Shown in pieces: positions 12,346 through 23,319 of a stretch of DNA of 64,000 nucleotides (position 1 is its first letter; the number at the start of each line of letters is the position of its first letter). The translations under genes and the position numbers were made by a program. Under the pieces are notes generated by a model. It ran no database searches. It was given only the letters and a program-made list of their open reading frames with translations, and was not told where the DNA came from. Source of the DNA: Rhyzopertha dominica (lineage: Eukaryota; Arthropoda; Insecta; Coleoptera; Bostrichidae); the NCBI GenBank assembly GCA_025024175.1, contig QCXZ01000003.1, forward strand, positions 54,764,023 to 54,828,022, read 5' to 3'.

Positions 12346-13990
12346 TTATTTATGAAACGATAGGTTACTGCAAAGGATAACTTTATACCTCAAGCCTTTT
12401 TAGTCAGTAGGCAATTAATTATCAAGCCACTCATAGTAAACAGCCGCATCGAGCAACTCAGTGTTAGTGTTTTGTAAAGGCAATATTTCGGGCCTTTATC
12501 AGTCTAGATACTCCACATATGGGTTGTTATATAAATCCCATATGTGACGAAGGTTCACAATCTGCATTTCCAGCGGGCATTAGTGATATTGCTCCTTTTT
12601 TGACGACGATTTTAGTCGGGCCCAAGTTTATAAGTTCGCTTTTGCCGTGTAATTATGTAATCTGCAGATTTTTGCTCTTATCCCGGAGTAAATAAATAAA
12701 TTTGTGTCTGAAACATGCCGATAGGTTGTTTTCTTTTCTGAAACTTATCCATGTTCACACAGGTACACCAGCGATCTCCTTATTGATTTTCGTCTTAATT
12801 ACATAAAGAAGAGCTTTTCAAAATCCTATACCATTACCATAACACGGAAGCTCTACATTTGCCATGAATACAGTATTAAATTTGAAAGGATAAAACCACT
12901 AGCAAATGTTCACTGAGAACCTTAGAACATCATCACCCCCCCCCCTCTCCCTACCTGCGTTTCTTCAGCAAAGGCTTCTTTTGACGTAGAATTTTTGGTG
13001 ATTCCTTTTAATACTTTCCAGTTAGTCGAGAGAGCGAGGGGTCTTTGTAGCAGCTCAGGCTATTAGAAACGCCTTCGCCTTATTGATTGTATAGGTACTT
13101 TAATTTGTTACACGCACAGACGCATTTGAGTTTATTTTTGCTGAAATGTCCTTGGGATGTGGTAATATACCTTTTACCTTCGTTGTTTGCCTGTGATCTA
13201 ACCATTTGGCTAGGTTAAGTGAATGATTCAACTGAAATGGCAAGTACAGATTTCTATTATATTAGTAAACTCTCTTTTATGGAAGTATTTATGTTATAGT
13301 ACATAATAAGGTTAGGAACACACGCAAACGAGGCGTAGAAAGGTTTCGTATAAAGGTACATATAAAGTAGTACAGATTTGTAACCCCGTAAGCATTATGC
13401 AGTGCCAGTCTGTAATTTGAAATTAAATCAGTACATTAACTGCAAGCTGTTTTCTCTAACGGGCTGAAATTGAACATCTAAAGAACGAAATTACATAGTT
13501 GAAAAGCAAGCATCCAGACCCGCCAAGTGGAATATACACCGATAAAGGAACTATCTCACGAAGAAGAAATAATCAAAGAGATAGAAGCCATCAGGCAGCG
13601 AAGGTGGAACTATTTAATTTTCTGATTATTTTCGATTTATTAGCTGAACCAAATAGAAATGTTGAGGATAAGGAGAAAGATGATATTGCACCTGGTATGC
13701 AATTGCTCCCATCGCATGATGTGACGGATGGTGAAATTATACAGGATTGTTACTGTATAAGGTTGAAAAAATGATATGTTTGTAGAGGTATTATTGTGGA
13801 GGCACAAGACTGTCAACATAAATAGTCATGATTTGACAATAAAGTAGATAAATGTTTCGTATTTAGCAGGTAAGTGATAGATACACTCATAGGCAGGCAG
13901 TAGCTTTCAGACTATGACAAAAATTGAAATTGTTGAAAAGTAAACGTCAGTTTGGAGTGTTGCCATAAAAAGTGATTTTTGATATGGGTT
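12346..13990. other. unassigned DNA
   Basis: No gene is recognised. There is a poly-C tract around 12935-12948. The open frame at 13499-13774 starts at a non-ATG codon and has no recognised motif. Confidence 0.45.
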
Positions 13991-13997
13991 TTAATTA

Positions 13998-14445
13998 AAT
14001 ATCCTGGCATGTAGTATATTGGCTGGTTATTAAAGTGCTGGATGACATATCTGAGCATGACTGAAAGGAGTAGAGAGGCTTTCCAGAATTGCAGAGCGCT
14101 GTGAGTTTTCACTGAATGTCCTCGCATTTGGTATATTGGCTTGTTAACTGGTGAATGATATGTCAGAGCTTGACTGCTAGTGTTAGAGAGGTTTCCTAGA
14201 ATTGCAGAGCGATGTTTTTACTGAATATCCTTGCATGTAGTATAGTGGTTGGCTTGGTATGAAACTAGTGGACGGTATATCTGAGTATTAGGTACGTGGT
14301 GCGATGTGAGTAATCATTGAATATCCTTGCATGTAGTATACTGGTTGGCTTGGTATGAAACTAGTATGATGTATCAGAGCATTGCTTATAGTTTTAGAAA
14401 CGATATGTAGCACTGTGTTGCCGTGTGAGTAATCATTGAATACAA
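13998..14445. repeat. imperfect tandem array, four units of about 96-119 bp
   Basis: The phrase AATATCCTTGCATGTAGTAT, with small variations, starts units at 13998, 14115, 14224 and 14320, and a fifth truncated unit begins near 14439. Within units GGTTGGCTTGGTATGAAACTAG, a TATCTGAGCAT-like phrase and an AATTGCAGAGCG-like phrase recur in the same order. Units 3 and 4 are closest to each other. This is a minisatellite-like array with no coding signal. Confidence 0.8.
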
Positions 14446-14631
14446 CATAGGGAGGCAAATTAAACATTATATGGGGTCTAGTAATAAAACTGTAAAAAGT
14501 GTTTGTCTACCTGGTCAGAGGGCGAAGTAACAGGAAAAAGCGGTTCAGTCATCCATAATACTAAAATGCTGGATGTCAAGGAAACTATTGGACGTGCAGA
14601 TCAAATTACATCCTACGTAACGTACCTTGAT

Positions 14632-14802
14632 CGGGACCTTTTGAGCACTAGTCAAACATCACTTCACCATCAGGGCCCTATTCAAATTCTAGGTCAAAGT
14701 GGCATATAAAATATACATCAAAGTTACGAAGTTTGACTTGGAATTTGAATAGGATCCTGATGGTGCAGTGATAGCACGCTTAACTAGTGATCAAAAGGTC
14801 CC
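14632..14802. repeat. inverted repeat built from two head-to-head tRNA-like sequences
   Basis: The left arm (about 14632-14699) reads CGGGACCTTTTGAGCACTAG and continues through CACCATCAGG and CCTATTCAAATTC. The reverse complement of the right arm (about 14717-14802) has the same phrases in the same order. The left arm lacks about eight bases where the right arm has its D-stem region. The arms are separated by only about 20-30 AT-rich bases, so the single strand could fold back on itself. A hemipteran- or arthropod-type tRNA-derived repeat inserted in inverted orientation is the simplest reading. Confidence 0.75.
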
Positions 14803-14826
14803 GGGTTCAAATCCTGCTNAGAGCTN
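14755..14826 (+). repeat. tRNA-derived sequence (SINE head) with A- and B-box-like motifs
   Basis: TGGTGCAGTGATAGCACG resembles the A box and D arm (GTGC pairing GCAC). CTAGTGA fits an anticodon loop with AGT at the centre, and GGTTCAAATCC fits the B box and T loop. Stems in the anticodon and T arms are imperfect, and the 3' part contains N and no clean acceptor stem, so it is unlikely to be a working tRNA gene. A Thr-like tRNA origin is an inference from the AGT anticodon position. Confidence 0.55.
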
Positions 14827-14829
14827 GCA

Positions 14830-16147
14830 ATACTTTTTTATTAATNAATCTACCTGCAAAATACCGAATTAGTCTCTTATAATCATAAAGTTAAAAATAA
14901 CTTTATCGTTACCAACAAACNTGACTGAATGTTACTCCTTTAAATTCTACCACTACTACGACACTACAGAAAACTCCACTAAGGATAACGATCTCTATCT
15001 CTATAGGTAAAGGGTTCAAATCGGACTGGTAGATGGCGACAACTTACACTGCGTTTTATGAAAAAGCTTACTAAATTATTTTTTTAACCTGACCAAGAAC
15101 GCGAGTGTGTATGAGAACTTTGGTATTTCACGCTTGTGCCATTGTCCCTGAAATAAAGACTAAGTTTCAATTATCTGTGACTAGTGTAAATTCACTAAAT
15201 ACTCACCCCACCAAGTATCGGCCACTACGTCCCAACTGCCTTGGTTATTCAGTCGGAAGTCATTACTCATAAGTTTAACTGCGTTTTCAGCCTGTCATAT
15301 GACAATATCTGGAGACCACCCACAAAATTAAAATAATTGTTTTTAAAAATAATGGTTTTTCTTTTTGTAACTACTTAAAAAGGTGCGTTACTCGCACACG
15401 TATTAGACACAGTGCTGTTTAACCAGATTGCCTGAATTTCGAACAATTCATTGTTATATATGTTTTCCTCCTAGTCCTTTTACAGTTATAACTGCGTTGT
15501 AACCTTACATAACCATGCAATTTGTTAGATAAGCCTCTAAGAGTTTATAATAAATTCCTAGTGGTTTGACTATTCATTATTCACTCTTAAGTTAAGTTAA
15601 AGCTAAATTTATGTAATTTTCAGTTCGTGCTTTCCTTCAAAAACCAATTAGAATCTAAAAGTTTTTACTAATTATTCCCGTTATGCGATTGTGCAGGTTG
15701 CATAATCTGCAATACCGTGTACAGTTCTCTCCCTCTCGTAATAAAGCCGCACTTTCACCATTTCTCTTTCTATTTCTTTTCGAACTAGTAAATATTGCAT
15801 TTCCAGAAACAGCCATGATCTAAGAGTTTTTATTCGTGTTATGCCATGAGCGTTAATAAGCCAGACGCTCATTATCGAGTTGAACCTGTTGCAGTGCATT
15901 TCGAACACAGATCAAATCCACAACTACAAAGCGAGGTGCTTTAATTAAAACGCAGGTTTCCTAGAACTCAAATCTAATTAAGTCACTCAGCTAACAAATT
16001 AAATGAAGGATGTAATAACGCACGAACGCAGATATCGGACGATCGTCCTGCAGAACCAATCAGGTAAATTAGTTCTTAATGAGACGAGAGTTTATTAAAA
16101 ACGCATTATCTTCCCAGTCGTAATTAAATTTTCACGTCCCGTTTAAG
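14830..16147. other. unassigned AT-rich DNA
   Basis: No gene, terminal repeat or exon is recognised. Confidence 0.45.
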
Positions 16148-16707
16148 CACACTGAGAGAAATGGGTTATTAGATATAAAAGAAAAGCTTAATGGATTACA
16201 ACTTGTAGATTTAAAATAGGCGCCAAAAACAACTACCATTATTCAATGCAACTACAGAATATTATTCTAGGAAGTTCATTGCATAATATTTAAAATGTTT
16301 AGATATAATAGTCAAGAAGTAGTATCATTTAAAACTACACATTTTTAGTTTTCAAGTACTCTACTTATAAAAATAATATTCCAGGTGGTTTAAGATATTC
16401 AACACGTAGTAGTATGCATTACAACTACACATTCTTTTATTTTAAAGTATTGTAGTTGCAAAAATTATAATTTTAAATGTTAATTATAATCATAATGTAG
16501 TAGTATAATTTACTACTACAAGTTTGGTTTTTTAAAAAGTAGTTATATACCTACTATAATATAGGCTATTATTTTCAACCTACGATGCCTTATAAAATAG
16601 GATTCATTTACATTAAAAGATAATAATTGTATTATTAAAAGTTGCTCGTTTCACTATATAATTGCCTAAACAATTGAAGCATTCGAAGTATTCGATCTCC
16701 CCTTTAA

Positions 16708-16863
16708 AGAACGTTGCTATTAACAACGTACGTTTTAGTAATCTTTGCTATCAACGAAGAGCTTCAGAAGGGTTACCTGACTTCGCTGGAAACAAAGTTC
16801 TTTGAGGAGGTGATCGAAAACTTGCTGGCACAATACAACAAATTTAATGCCTCAACTGTTTAG
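16708..16863 (+). CDS. protein-like 51-codon reading frame, possible terminal exon
   Basis: The frame ends ...FFEEVIENLLAQYNKFNAST-V-stop and reads as a charged amphipathic helix (INEELQKGYLTSLETKFF), unlike the low-complexity chance frames nearby. A TTTTAG acceptor-like site at 16733-16738 would start an exon at 16739 in the same frame, and an AATAAA lies about 40 bases past the stop. It lies within the CACTG element, so it may be the C-terminus of a transposon gene or a captured host exon. I do not recognise the protein. The antisense strand is also open for part of this stretch, which weakens the call. Confidence 0.3.
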   Translation, partial: RTLLLTTYVLVIFAINEELQKGYLTSLETKFFEEVIENLLAQYNKFNASTV

Positions 16864-18324
16864 CAATTTTATATAGACAAGTAATAGCACTCAACTTTTA
16901 TAATAAACTTATTTTTATGCAAATAGGTCTTATTTCTATAACCTGTCGCAGATTGAGAAAAAGAAAAACGACTTTCATATTAATATTAAAAGCCATATCG
17001 CGTATACGAAACAGCATCGTCCTGAAAATATCTAAAGCACACGCACCGGTATCACAAATATTTAAGAATATTATAATCACAACACTAGTAATTGACAAAA
17101 AATGCGCATGTTGTAGAGGTATATTTATGAATTAATTATGAACTTAACATGCCGTAAAAACACTGAAAAGACAACTAAATATAATCCATGTCCAGAGATT
17201 GGGTTCCTCCGGGTGTCGCGCCTGGTTGGAATATAGTATGCTGCTTCTTGCTCTTCAGGAAATATTACACATATTTGCCTCGGTAGTTAAAAAACCGCTG
17301 ACGTCCAATTCTGTAGGCAAAGCATTGGTTTTAAAGAAGAAAAACAGAGAAACTCCTTTTCTATACCTCCGGACTATGTTGCAGCTCCTACTAACAATAA
17401 CCTGGACTAACAAGCGTCGATTTAATATTTTGTATAGTTTGTAACGATCTAGTACTTCCTTTCCTCATTGCAACATTATAATATATTTAAAAGAGGCACT
17501 AAAACCTAAAAAATAATATTGCTTAACAGAGAGAAACAACTGAAGAGTCTGAAAGTTATACTATATATAGTTATATAGCTCATACGTCGGGCTTAGCTAA
17601 ATTGATTTAAATGGATTTAAAATTTTGAAACAAATCAACATTTAGGCAAAACTGCCCCACTTGAGCTATAGTATATAAACTGCAGACTATTTTTTAACTA
17701 AAGTATTTAAAACATGTAATTATTGCCTTCCTAATTTTGGTACCTACATTACCCCCAAAATATAATTTAATTATATTTTTGATTAATCCATTATTACATC
17801 TTTTTTTAAGTTAACTGATTTGGAAAGTACCTTCACTCATTGTGGAACATTTTGAAACAATTAAGTAGCTTGGACACAAGCTGACTGTTTCGAAGCTAAT
17901 TAATTAAGATTAATTTTTCGACTAACTAATTAATCAAAACAACAAATAATTATGATCCATGCCATATATGGTAAATCGGGGACCTAAAGTGGCTCTCACT
18001 TATAGGTATTATAGATATCACAAAGAAAAACACTTTTGATAACGCTTTCGTACGTAATCACGTGATAACCACGTGTAGTACAATCGCAGAATGGCAGAAT
18101 GCGAAATTAGGATGATCATCTTTGAATATATTCAACATAGTCAACTAATTTATATGGAATGTTGGCATTACAATAATACTTTACTTTTTATAACTGACTA
18201 GTAGCACACAATTTGTTATTAAACTATAGTGCTTTAATAATGCTATTTAGACGGCATGGCAGCATTTTTAGGAGCACGAGCACACAGCATCTGTGGACGA
18301 ACATATATTGAAACTTGTACTTAC

Positions 18325-18463
18325 CTTCGAATGGATTAACGAGGTTTTCCAAATTCGAAAGCTTTCATTTGCTTTCTATTTTTCTTATTTTAATATCAAA
18401 CTTCGTTTGGTGACTACGAAACCACGCACCACGCGGCACTTGCACTAAACTGCTAAACGCCAT
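18325..18463 (-). other. first-exon-like segment: ATG, 32-codon frame and consensus splice donor
   Basis: On the minus strand an ATG at 18463 in a favourable context (TAATGG) opens a 32-codon frame beginning MAFSSLVQVPRGAWF and stopping at 18365. A consensus GTAAGT donor follows at 18324-18319. The surrounding 150 bases have more CpG than the rest of the element. It could be a 5' exon of the element's own gene, with an upstream ORF, or a captured host promoter region. The stop before the donor means the frame does not simply run into the next exon. Confidence 0.25.
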
Positions 18464-19018
18464 TACGCTTTTAAAACTAGCCCGTGTTGTCAGCTTTCTA
18501 TGCGGGATAGCACCGTATTTCTTCATTGAATTACCGTATTTGAGTCTCCATTACGGTATCTAACTAGTAAAATATTATAGCCTCTGTTTGTTTACTGCCT
18601 TAAACATGCAAAGCTTGCAACTAAGGATAATGGTCGTACATCGAACAATTGCTAAACCTTGTATATGAACGCTAATTATCGTATAGTTGGCAACGCTGCG
18701 AAAACATATACTTTTGAGCTGTTAATATTGCAACTACGTATTCATTATTTTAAAATATGTAGTAGTAAAATATCCAGCATGTAAAATAACACTACGTAGT
18801 TGTAAATACAATAACTACAAAAATTCTGTTCTTAAAAAGCACATTTCAAAATATAACATAATGTTCGAAAGGGTCAGTAGTACTAACTAATAATTTTGTA
18901 TACATAAAGAGCTATATATACAAGATATAGTAAATATTGCAGTTAGGATTATCACATAAAGTTTTGTAAAAACAACTTAGTAGGACTGAACATGTAGTAC
19001 TACATTTCTCTCAGTGCA

Positions 19019-21040
19019 TCCTACTCTTTATTATGTGCATCAAAATATAATTACAACAAATTTAGAACGGTAATGCGTAGGCTGCTTATATTCGTTAAAA
19101 CAAAGGAAACAAGATGTAAGATAATGTAAATACAAAAAAGAAAAACAATGATGTTGATGTAGCAGTTCGAATTAAAATTTCAGCAAAATAAAAGCCATTG
19201 TCTCACAACTAGCAGGTTGAATTGCTGAGATATTTTTATGACTTTTACATTTTTTTTAGCGCATTTAGGCCTATTATTGGCCGTAAAACCCTTTTTTATT
19301 ACAGCGATGGGTATACAGCAAGATTGGTGTTCCACTTATTGATTTAATTGTTTTTTAAGCTCATCAGTAATTCACGGACAATTTGTATATTCTAAATTGG
19401 TTGTAGGGATGTATATGCTCATATATAAGTTTATGGAAACCCTGCTTTCTATAATATGTACCAAAGTTTATTGCCGTTTGCCTTCCACAGAATTCCAAGT
19501 TACATTGCAATCTAAACAAAGTTGTCTTGTTAGAAGTATTATGCCTTTGTACTTCAGGATGCTAATGTTTATAGCTAGGGTTTTGTGCTTAGTGGTGCTT
19601 ATAGATATCTGAGGACTAGTTTTTTTTCTTACTTAGATTTTGTTATTATTATTAATTATGGTCAGTAATAAAATTATCAAACTTACTGCTTTCTGTATAG
19701 AGGTTGAACCAAACAAAATTTACACCTCGGAAATCTCAGCTTTTGTCCAAGTTTGAAAAAAGGACTGAAACAGGTCAATGTTAACTTGAAACGGAACCCA
19801 ATTCTTTCTTCGTACCAAAGTTATTTTTGCATTCAACTAACGGCCAGAGCCACCACTTCCAAAAATTTAATTAGCTAGAGGTGTCAAGTAACATCATTTA
19901 TAGGCAGATACCTATCATTGTTTATGCACCATGTTCCTTTTTTTAAATATAATCGATCCTCTGTTTGCAATCATAAAATTGTTTAAGGATCAACCGTTTT
20001 CCGGAAAATTATTCTTAAACAGAAAGATGTTAATCAAATCCGCAAACTAAACACGCTTATTGACCGATACGGATGATTTAAAATAAGGAGTTATGGGGTG
20101 TGAAACACTATAGTTGTCATAGGACTCTAAAACATCACATATAAATTTACTCTTCAAGGTACACATTATAAATAAAGTACCTTGCATTTGGACAAGACAA
20201 CTTAATGTCTTCTATACGCAAAGTATATATTTATTTAATTATATTTAAACAATGCGTACCTTTAAAGTTTTTGCTTCCGCCTTTGGAATATGCAACAAAA
20301 ATGACGTTGAACTATTGCAGTGATCTTCGCATTTAGAAGATTACCATTTGCTGAAATATTCTGAGCACATCTAAATGATTCAGTGTCAGAGTGCTTTTAT
20401 TCCCTCGAGATCTTACATCCGCAACCGACGAGTCACGGCTCAGAACAAAGCGTTAACATTCGTTTCAGTGCCAGCTCGTAAACCTAAATTCGATTTTTTG
20501 TTTCACATTTCACATGTTATGATGTAAATGATGATGTTTTATAGTTTGCGATGTTAATAAAAAAAATTAACGAGCATTGTAATGATAGCAAAATTCTTTA
20601 GTTGGATTGGTGGGAGCTCGGCATTAGGAAGTTCAAAATTGCTTTTAGCAGCTACACTACAGCAAATTAAAAATTGATTACGCAGAGGTTTGAAAAAACA
20701 AACATCTAGAATGTTACTAAAACTATAGTAAATGCCTGATATACTCGTCATCACCTCCTTTCAGCCTCGGAGTGCGCTACCCCGTTGCCTTCGGCAGGAC
20801 AGTAATTAGTGCTGCCGTTAACTGGTAACGTACTGAATTGGCACAAAATTCAAATATTGGAGTATTGTTTATAGTTATTCGAATTCGTTTATATTTGTGG
20901 AATGGTATGGATAGGTACATATTATAAATGTAACAAAGATGTCTTTTAAATTCGAAAATTTAGTACAAACATTTTTTCATTGAGCACTATATGAATCGCG
21001 CACGTTGATTGCATTGACGAATTGGTTAAGGCTTTCGCGG
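19019..21040. other. unassigned AT-rich DNA
   Basis: No gene or element boundaries are recognised. Confidence 0.45.
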
Positions 21041-21047
21041 CCAGATG

Positions 21048-21110
21048 AACTGTTGTCCTTATTCGGGTCTAAAGGCCGTCGTCGGTTGGACCCGAATCAG
21101 GACAACAGTT
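21048..21110. repeat. hairpin-forming inverted repeat, 22-bp arms
   Basis: AACTGTTGTCCTTATTCGGG at 21048 pairs with its inverted copy ending at 21110, with one mismatch over 22 bp, around a 19-nt GC-rich loop. The preceding GGCTTTCGCGGCC phrase and the PLE debris just downstream suggest that it is part of a PLE terminal repeat, which is an inference. Confidence 0.7.
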
Positions 21111-21289
21111 TGTTGATTACATTTCAGTACAAACCGCTGTTAAGTTCTAAACCCTGGCTAAGAAAAGAATGATCACTGTACTCTTTTAAGTACCACAACC
21201 CCTGTAGAAAAAATTATGTCGGAGACGTGTTTATACTTTCTTACTGTGTTTATATAACAGGCAAATACTAATTTCTATTGATTTTATAA

Positions 21290-21480
21290 AAGAAAAATTG
21301 TAAAAAATTCCTAATTTATGTAATATGACTTGATGAATTGAAACTTTCGGGCTAGATGGCCGTGGTCGATGTCTTCTTCTTCCTCTTCTAACTGACGTTT
21401 CGCCTACTCCTGTGGCAAGTATCTTCAGAGTTGTGGTCGTGGACGTAATCGTCGCGGCGATTGTGAAGTGAAGCCAGCAT
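21290..21480 (-). repeat. Penelope-like terminal repeat fragment with hammerhead-like core
   Basis: On the minus strand CTCTGAAGATACTTGCC is followed by a loop, GGAGTAGG and then CGAAACGTCAG. This is the arrangement of a degenerate hammerhead ribozyme core (CUGA-NGA, stem, CGAAAC), which is known from the pseudo-LTRs of Penelope-like elements. The same CGAAACGTCAG phrase occurs in the PLE terminal repeats near 56535 and 57870. The fragment has no attached ORF in the same orientation. Confidence 0.45.
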
Positions 21481-21721
21481 AAGCTCCTTTCGTGTATATT
21501 TTCGGTGTCAATGCGCATGTACAGACGAAAATATAGGTGGGTTCTCGCTTCTTCGTTTGTAGTTTTCGATGAGGGAGGAGTTTTGGAGCACAGAAAATAT
21601 GCGCTTTAATGCAGGCGAATATCAATAAAGACAAATTATATATCTTCCTATCACTTGAAATGTGGGCTTCCAAGCTTGCACGTTGAAAGAAGTGGATGTG
21701 AGAGGTATATTCAGTTAATAA

Positions 21722-22165
21722 GTATATTCCAATAACCTACAAACAGTAGAACATAGAAGGTATGGATCCCTACGAAACATTACTGGATTAACAACAAAAT
21801 TAATTAGAACGTTTAAAGATGAAAACATAAAAATTGCATTTAAGAATAAAAATAATGGCTTAACTTTACTAACAACATTAAAATCAAAAATACCCATAAA
21901 ATTTCAATCAAATGTTATATATTGTTTAGAATGTGAGGATTGTGAAGGTAAGTACATAGGACAGACATCACAATGGATGGTTAATAAATTGGCCCTCCAC
22001 AAAAGTGATATAACTAAACAAAGGGATAGATGCTCACTTACAGAACACATAATAATCATCAATGGACATCATATTAACTGGGATAATGTCGAAATTTTGG
22101 ATAAAAAAAGTAATACAAACAAGAGATTAGTACTTGAAACATCAAAATTCCAATACAATAAATAA
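21722..22165 (+). pseudogene. Penelope-like element C-terminal fragment with GIY-YIG endonuclease
   Basis: A 147-codon open frame with no ATG at its start contains LKSKIPIKFQSNVIY, then CLECEDCEGKYIGQTSQ. This is the zinc-coordinating Cys pair leading into the GIY-YIG core, as found at the C-terminus of PLE reverse transcriptases. Later residues include an Arg/His-rich helix and TEHIIIINGHHINWDNVEIL, matching the usual EH...H.I.FDN..IL layout. The reverse transcriptase part is missing, so this is a 5'-truncated dead copy, possibly related to the terminal-repeat debris just upstream. Confidence 0.75.
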
Positions 22166-22319
22166 AAAATCAGATACTCAAAACCTGAGCAACATTTACA
22201 CGTATTTGGAATAATGTGACAGCACTGGAGATGCTCTAACTTGATAAATTTGACGGACGAGTTCGTTTTTATATCTGTGATAAGTCAGTGTGAATTTGCG
22301 GTACAAGTTTTAATATTTA

Positions 22320-22416
22320 CTTTGTCGCGGGCTCGTGGGTGCTCTGCACCCACAATTTACCTCTCGTGGGTACTGGAACACCCGAGCACCCATGGAGTCG
22401 GCGCCCCTGAACTCGC
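22320..22416 (-). mobile_element. solo hAT-like transposon end
   Basis: Read on the minus strand from 22416, the sequence begins CAGGGGCGCCGACTCCATGG, resembling hAT terminal repeats that start CAGGGGCG. It continues into a GC-rich segment with a perfect short hairpin, GTGGGTGC-TCT-GCACCCAC. The matching opposite end was not found, so this is a fragment. Confidence 0.4.
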
Positions 22417-22594
22417 CACAAGACAATTTACAGATATCCATGACCATGTGCCCTTCCCAATATTCTTACTGCCGGTTCGATTCCTGGTCACCCCATTCCA
22501 ACGTTTTGTAACGACTAACGGGCGAGAACATAAACGAACGGTCGGCTCGGAAGCCTGTCCCTGTCTTTCTGTTCTCTCCTTCCACTGGTTTTTG

Positions 22595-22684
22595 AATGTA
22601 AGTTCTCGCTTAAGTTATCGACTCTAAAAAGTATTCGAGAACCGAGTTCTCGATTCCACAGGTATTCGATTCTGCCCATCACTA
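22595..22684 (-). mobile_element. second solo hAT-like end (TAGTGATGGGC type)
   Basis: Read on the minus strand from 22684, the end begins TAGTGATGGGCAGAATCGAA and carries CTCGGTTCTCGA palindromic repeats. It resembles the TAGTGTTGGGC end of the complete MITE at 25769-26755. No partner end was found nearby. Confidence 0.4.
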
Positions 22685-22689
22685 CCCAA

Positions 22690-23315
22690 GACCCAACTTT
22701 GGACTTACGCTAGCAACGCTACCCTAACACCGTTGCCAACTGGCAATATTTTACGCGATAAAAAAGAGGTGGGATTGGTATACAGCACACAGTGTATAAA
22801 AAAGATCTTGAGTAAATAGACGATTCGGTTCTGAAAATAAAGGAAGTAGTACTGACGTCTGTTTGGGGATGAAATTATACCGGATTAGTATCGACACCTT
22901 TACTCCGCACTCGAATCGAAAAAATCGGTTTGATTACTTTTGCATGTACGAATTATTTACTAATAATGGTATTATTGCGGAGTTGTTTGTATTTTACTTT
23001 ATTTATTAAAAAAAGTTGCTTTCCACTCATGCATATCTAATTATATTAATTATTCATTAAAACAATTATTACTCGAACATGCAGCACGGTGCAGCGTCAT
23101 TATTATACCAGAAAAATATTATACTACAGGATACAGATGACGTTTTGTTAAATGTGTTTAATTTGTTGTTTGTTTCTCTATTAATAAAAGAGTTCTTTCT
23201 GTTTCTGAAGTCTTCACATTATTTGATAACATAAAAGGTTTGGCCAGAACACCTTGGATGATAACATAGTTTTGCAATGAGATAAATAGCATAGTGGCTT
23301 TAGAAAGGAGAGTTG
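22690..23315. other. unassigned AT-rich DNA
   Basis: No gene or element was recognised on either strand. Confidence 0.45.
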
Positions 23316-23319
23316 TTGT

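Larger units (their letters stand above)
16150..19016. mobile_element. 2.87-kb DNA transposon with CACTG termini; no recognised transposase
   Basis: The termini are 14-bp perfect inverted repeats, CACTGAGAGAAATG at 16150-16163 and its reverse complement at 19003-19016. Both ends carry many short subterminal repeats of the GTAGTAGTA / TACTACTAC type, clustered at about 16230-16570 and 18735-19005, as expected for transposase-binding regions. A CA dinucleotide flanks both ends, which would fit a 2-bp duplication. Termini starting CACT recall the CMC (CACTA/Mirage/Chapaev) superfamily, but no transposase motif was seen, so the superfamily is unproven. The interior holds a protein-like short ORF and a first-exon-like segment, listed separately. 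Confidence 0.65.

Noticed and set aside
12479..12502. possible hammerhead-like motif on the minus strand (CTGATAAAGGCCCGAAAT)
   Set aside because: Stem II is only three to four bases and there is no CGAAACGTC continuation or PLE sequence nearby; too weak to call.
13499..13774. 91-codon frame with charged residues as a possible gene
   Set aside because: It begins at a non-ATG codon, has no recognised domain and no splice or polyadenylation signals clearly attached.
13998..14445. CRISPR-like array
   Set aside because: Repeats are long, degenerate and directly adjacent without unique spacers, and the context is eukaryotic.
14755..14826. functional tRNA-Thr gene
   Set aside because: Anticodon and T stems are mispaired, the acceptor region contains N and does not close, and an inverted copy lies alongside; a tRNA-derived repeat fits better.
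22241..22627. 128-codon plus-strand frame
   Set aside because: It runs across two unrelated hAT-like ends and their palindromes, so it is a by-product of GC-rich repeat sequence.
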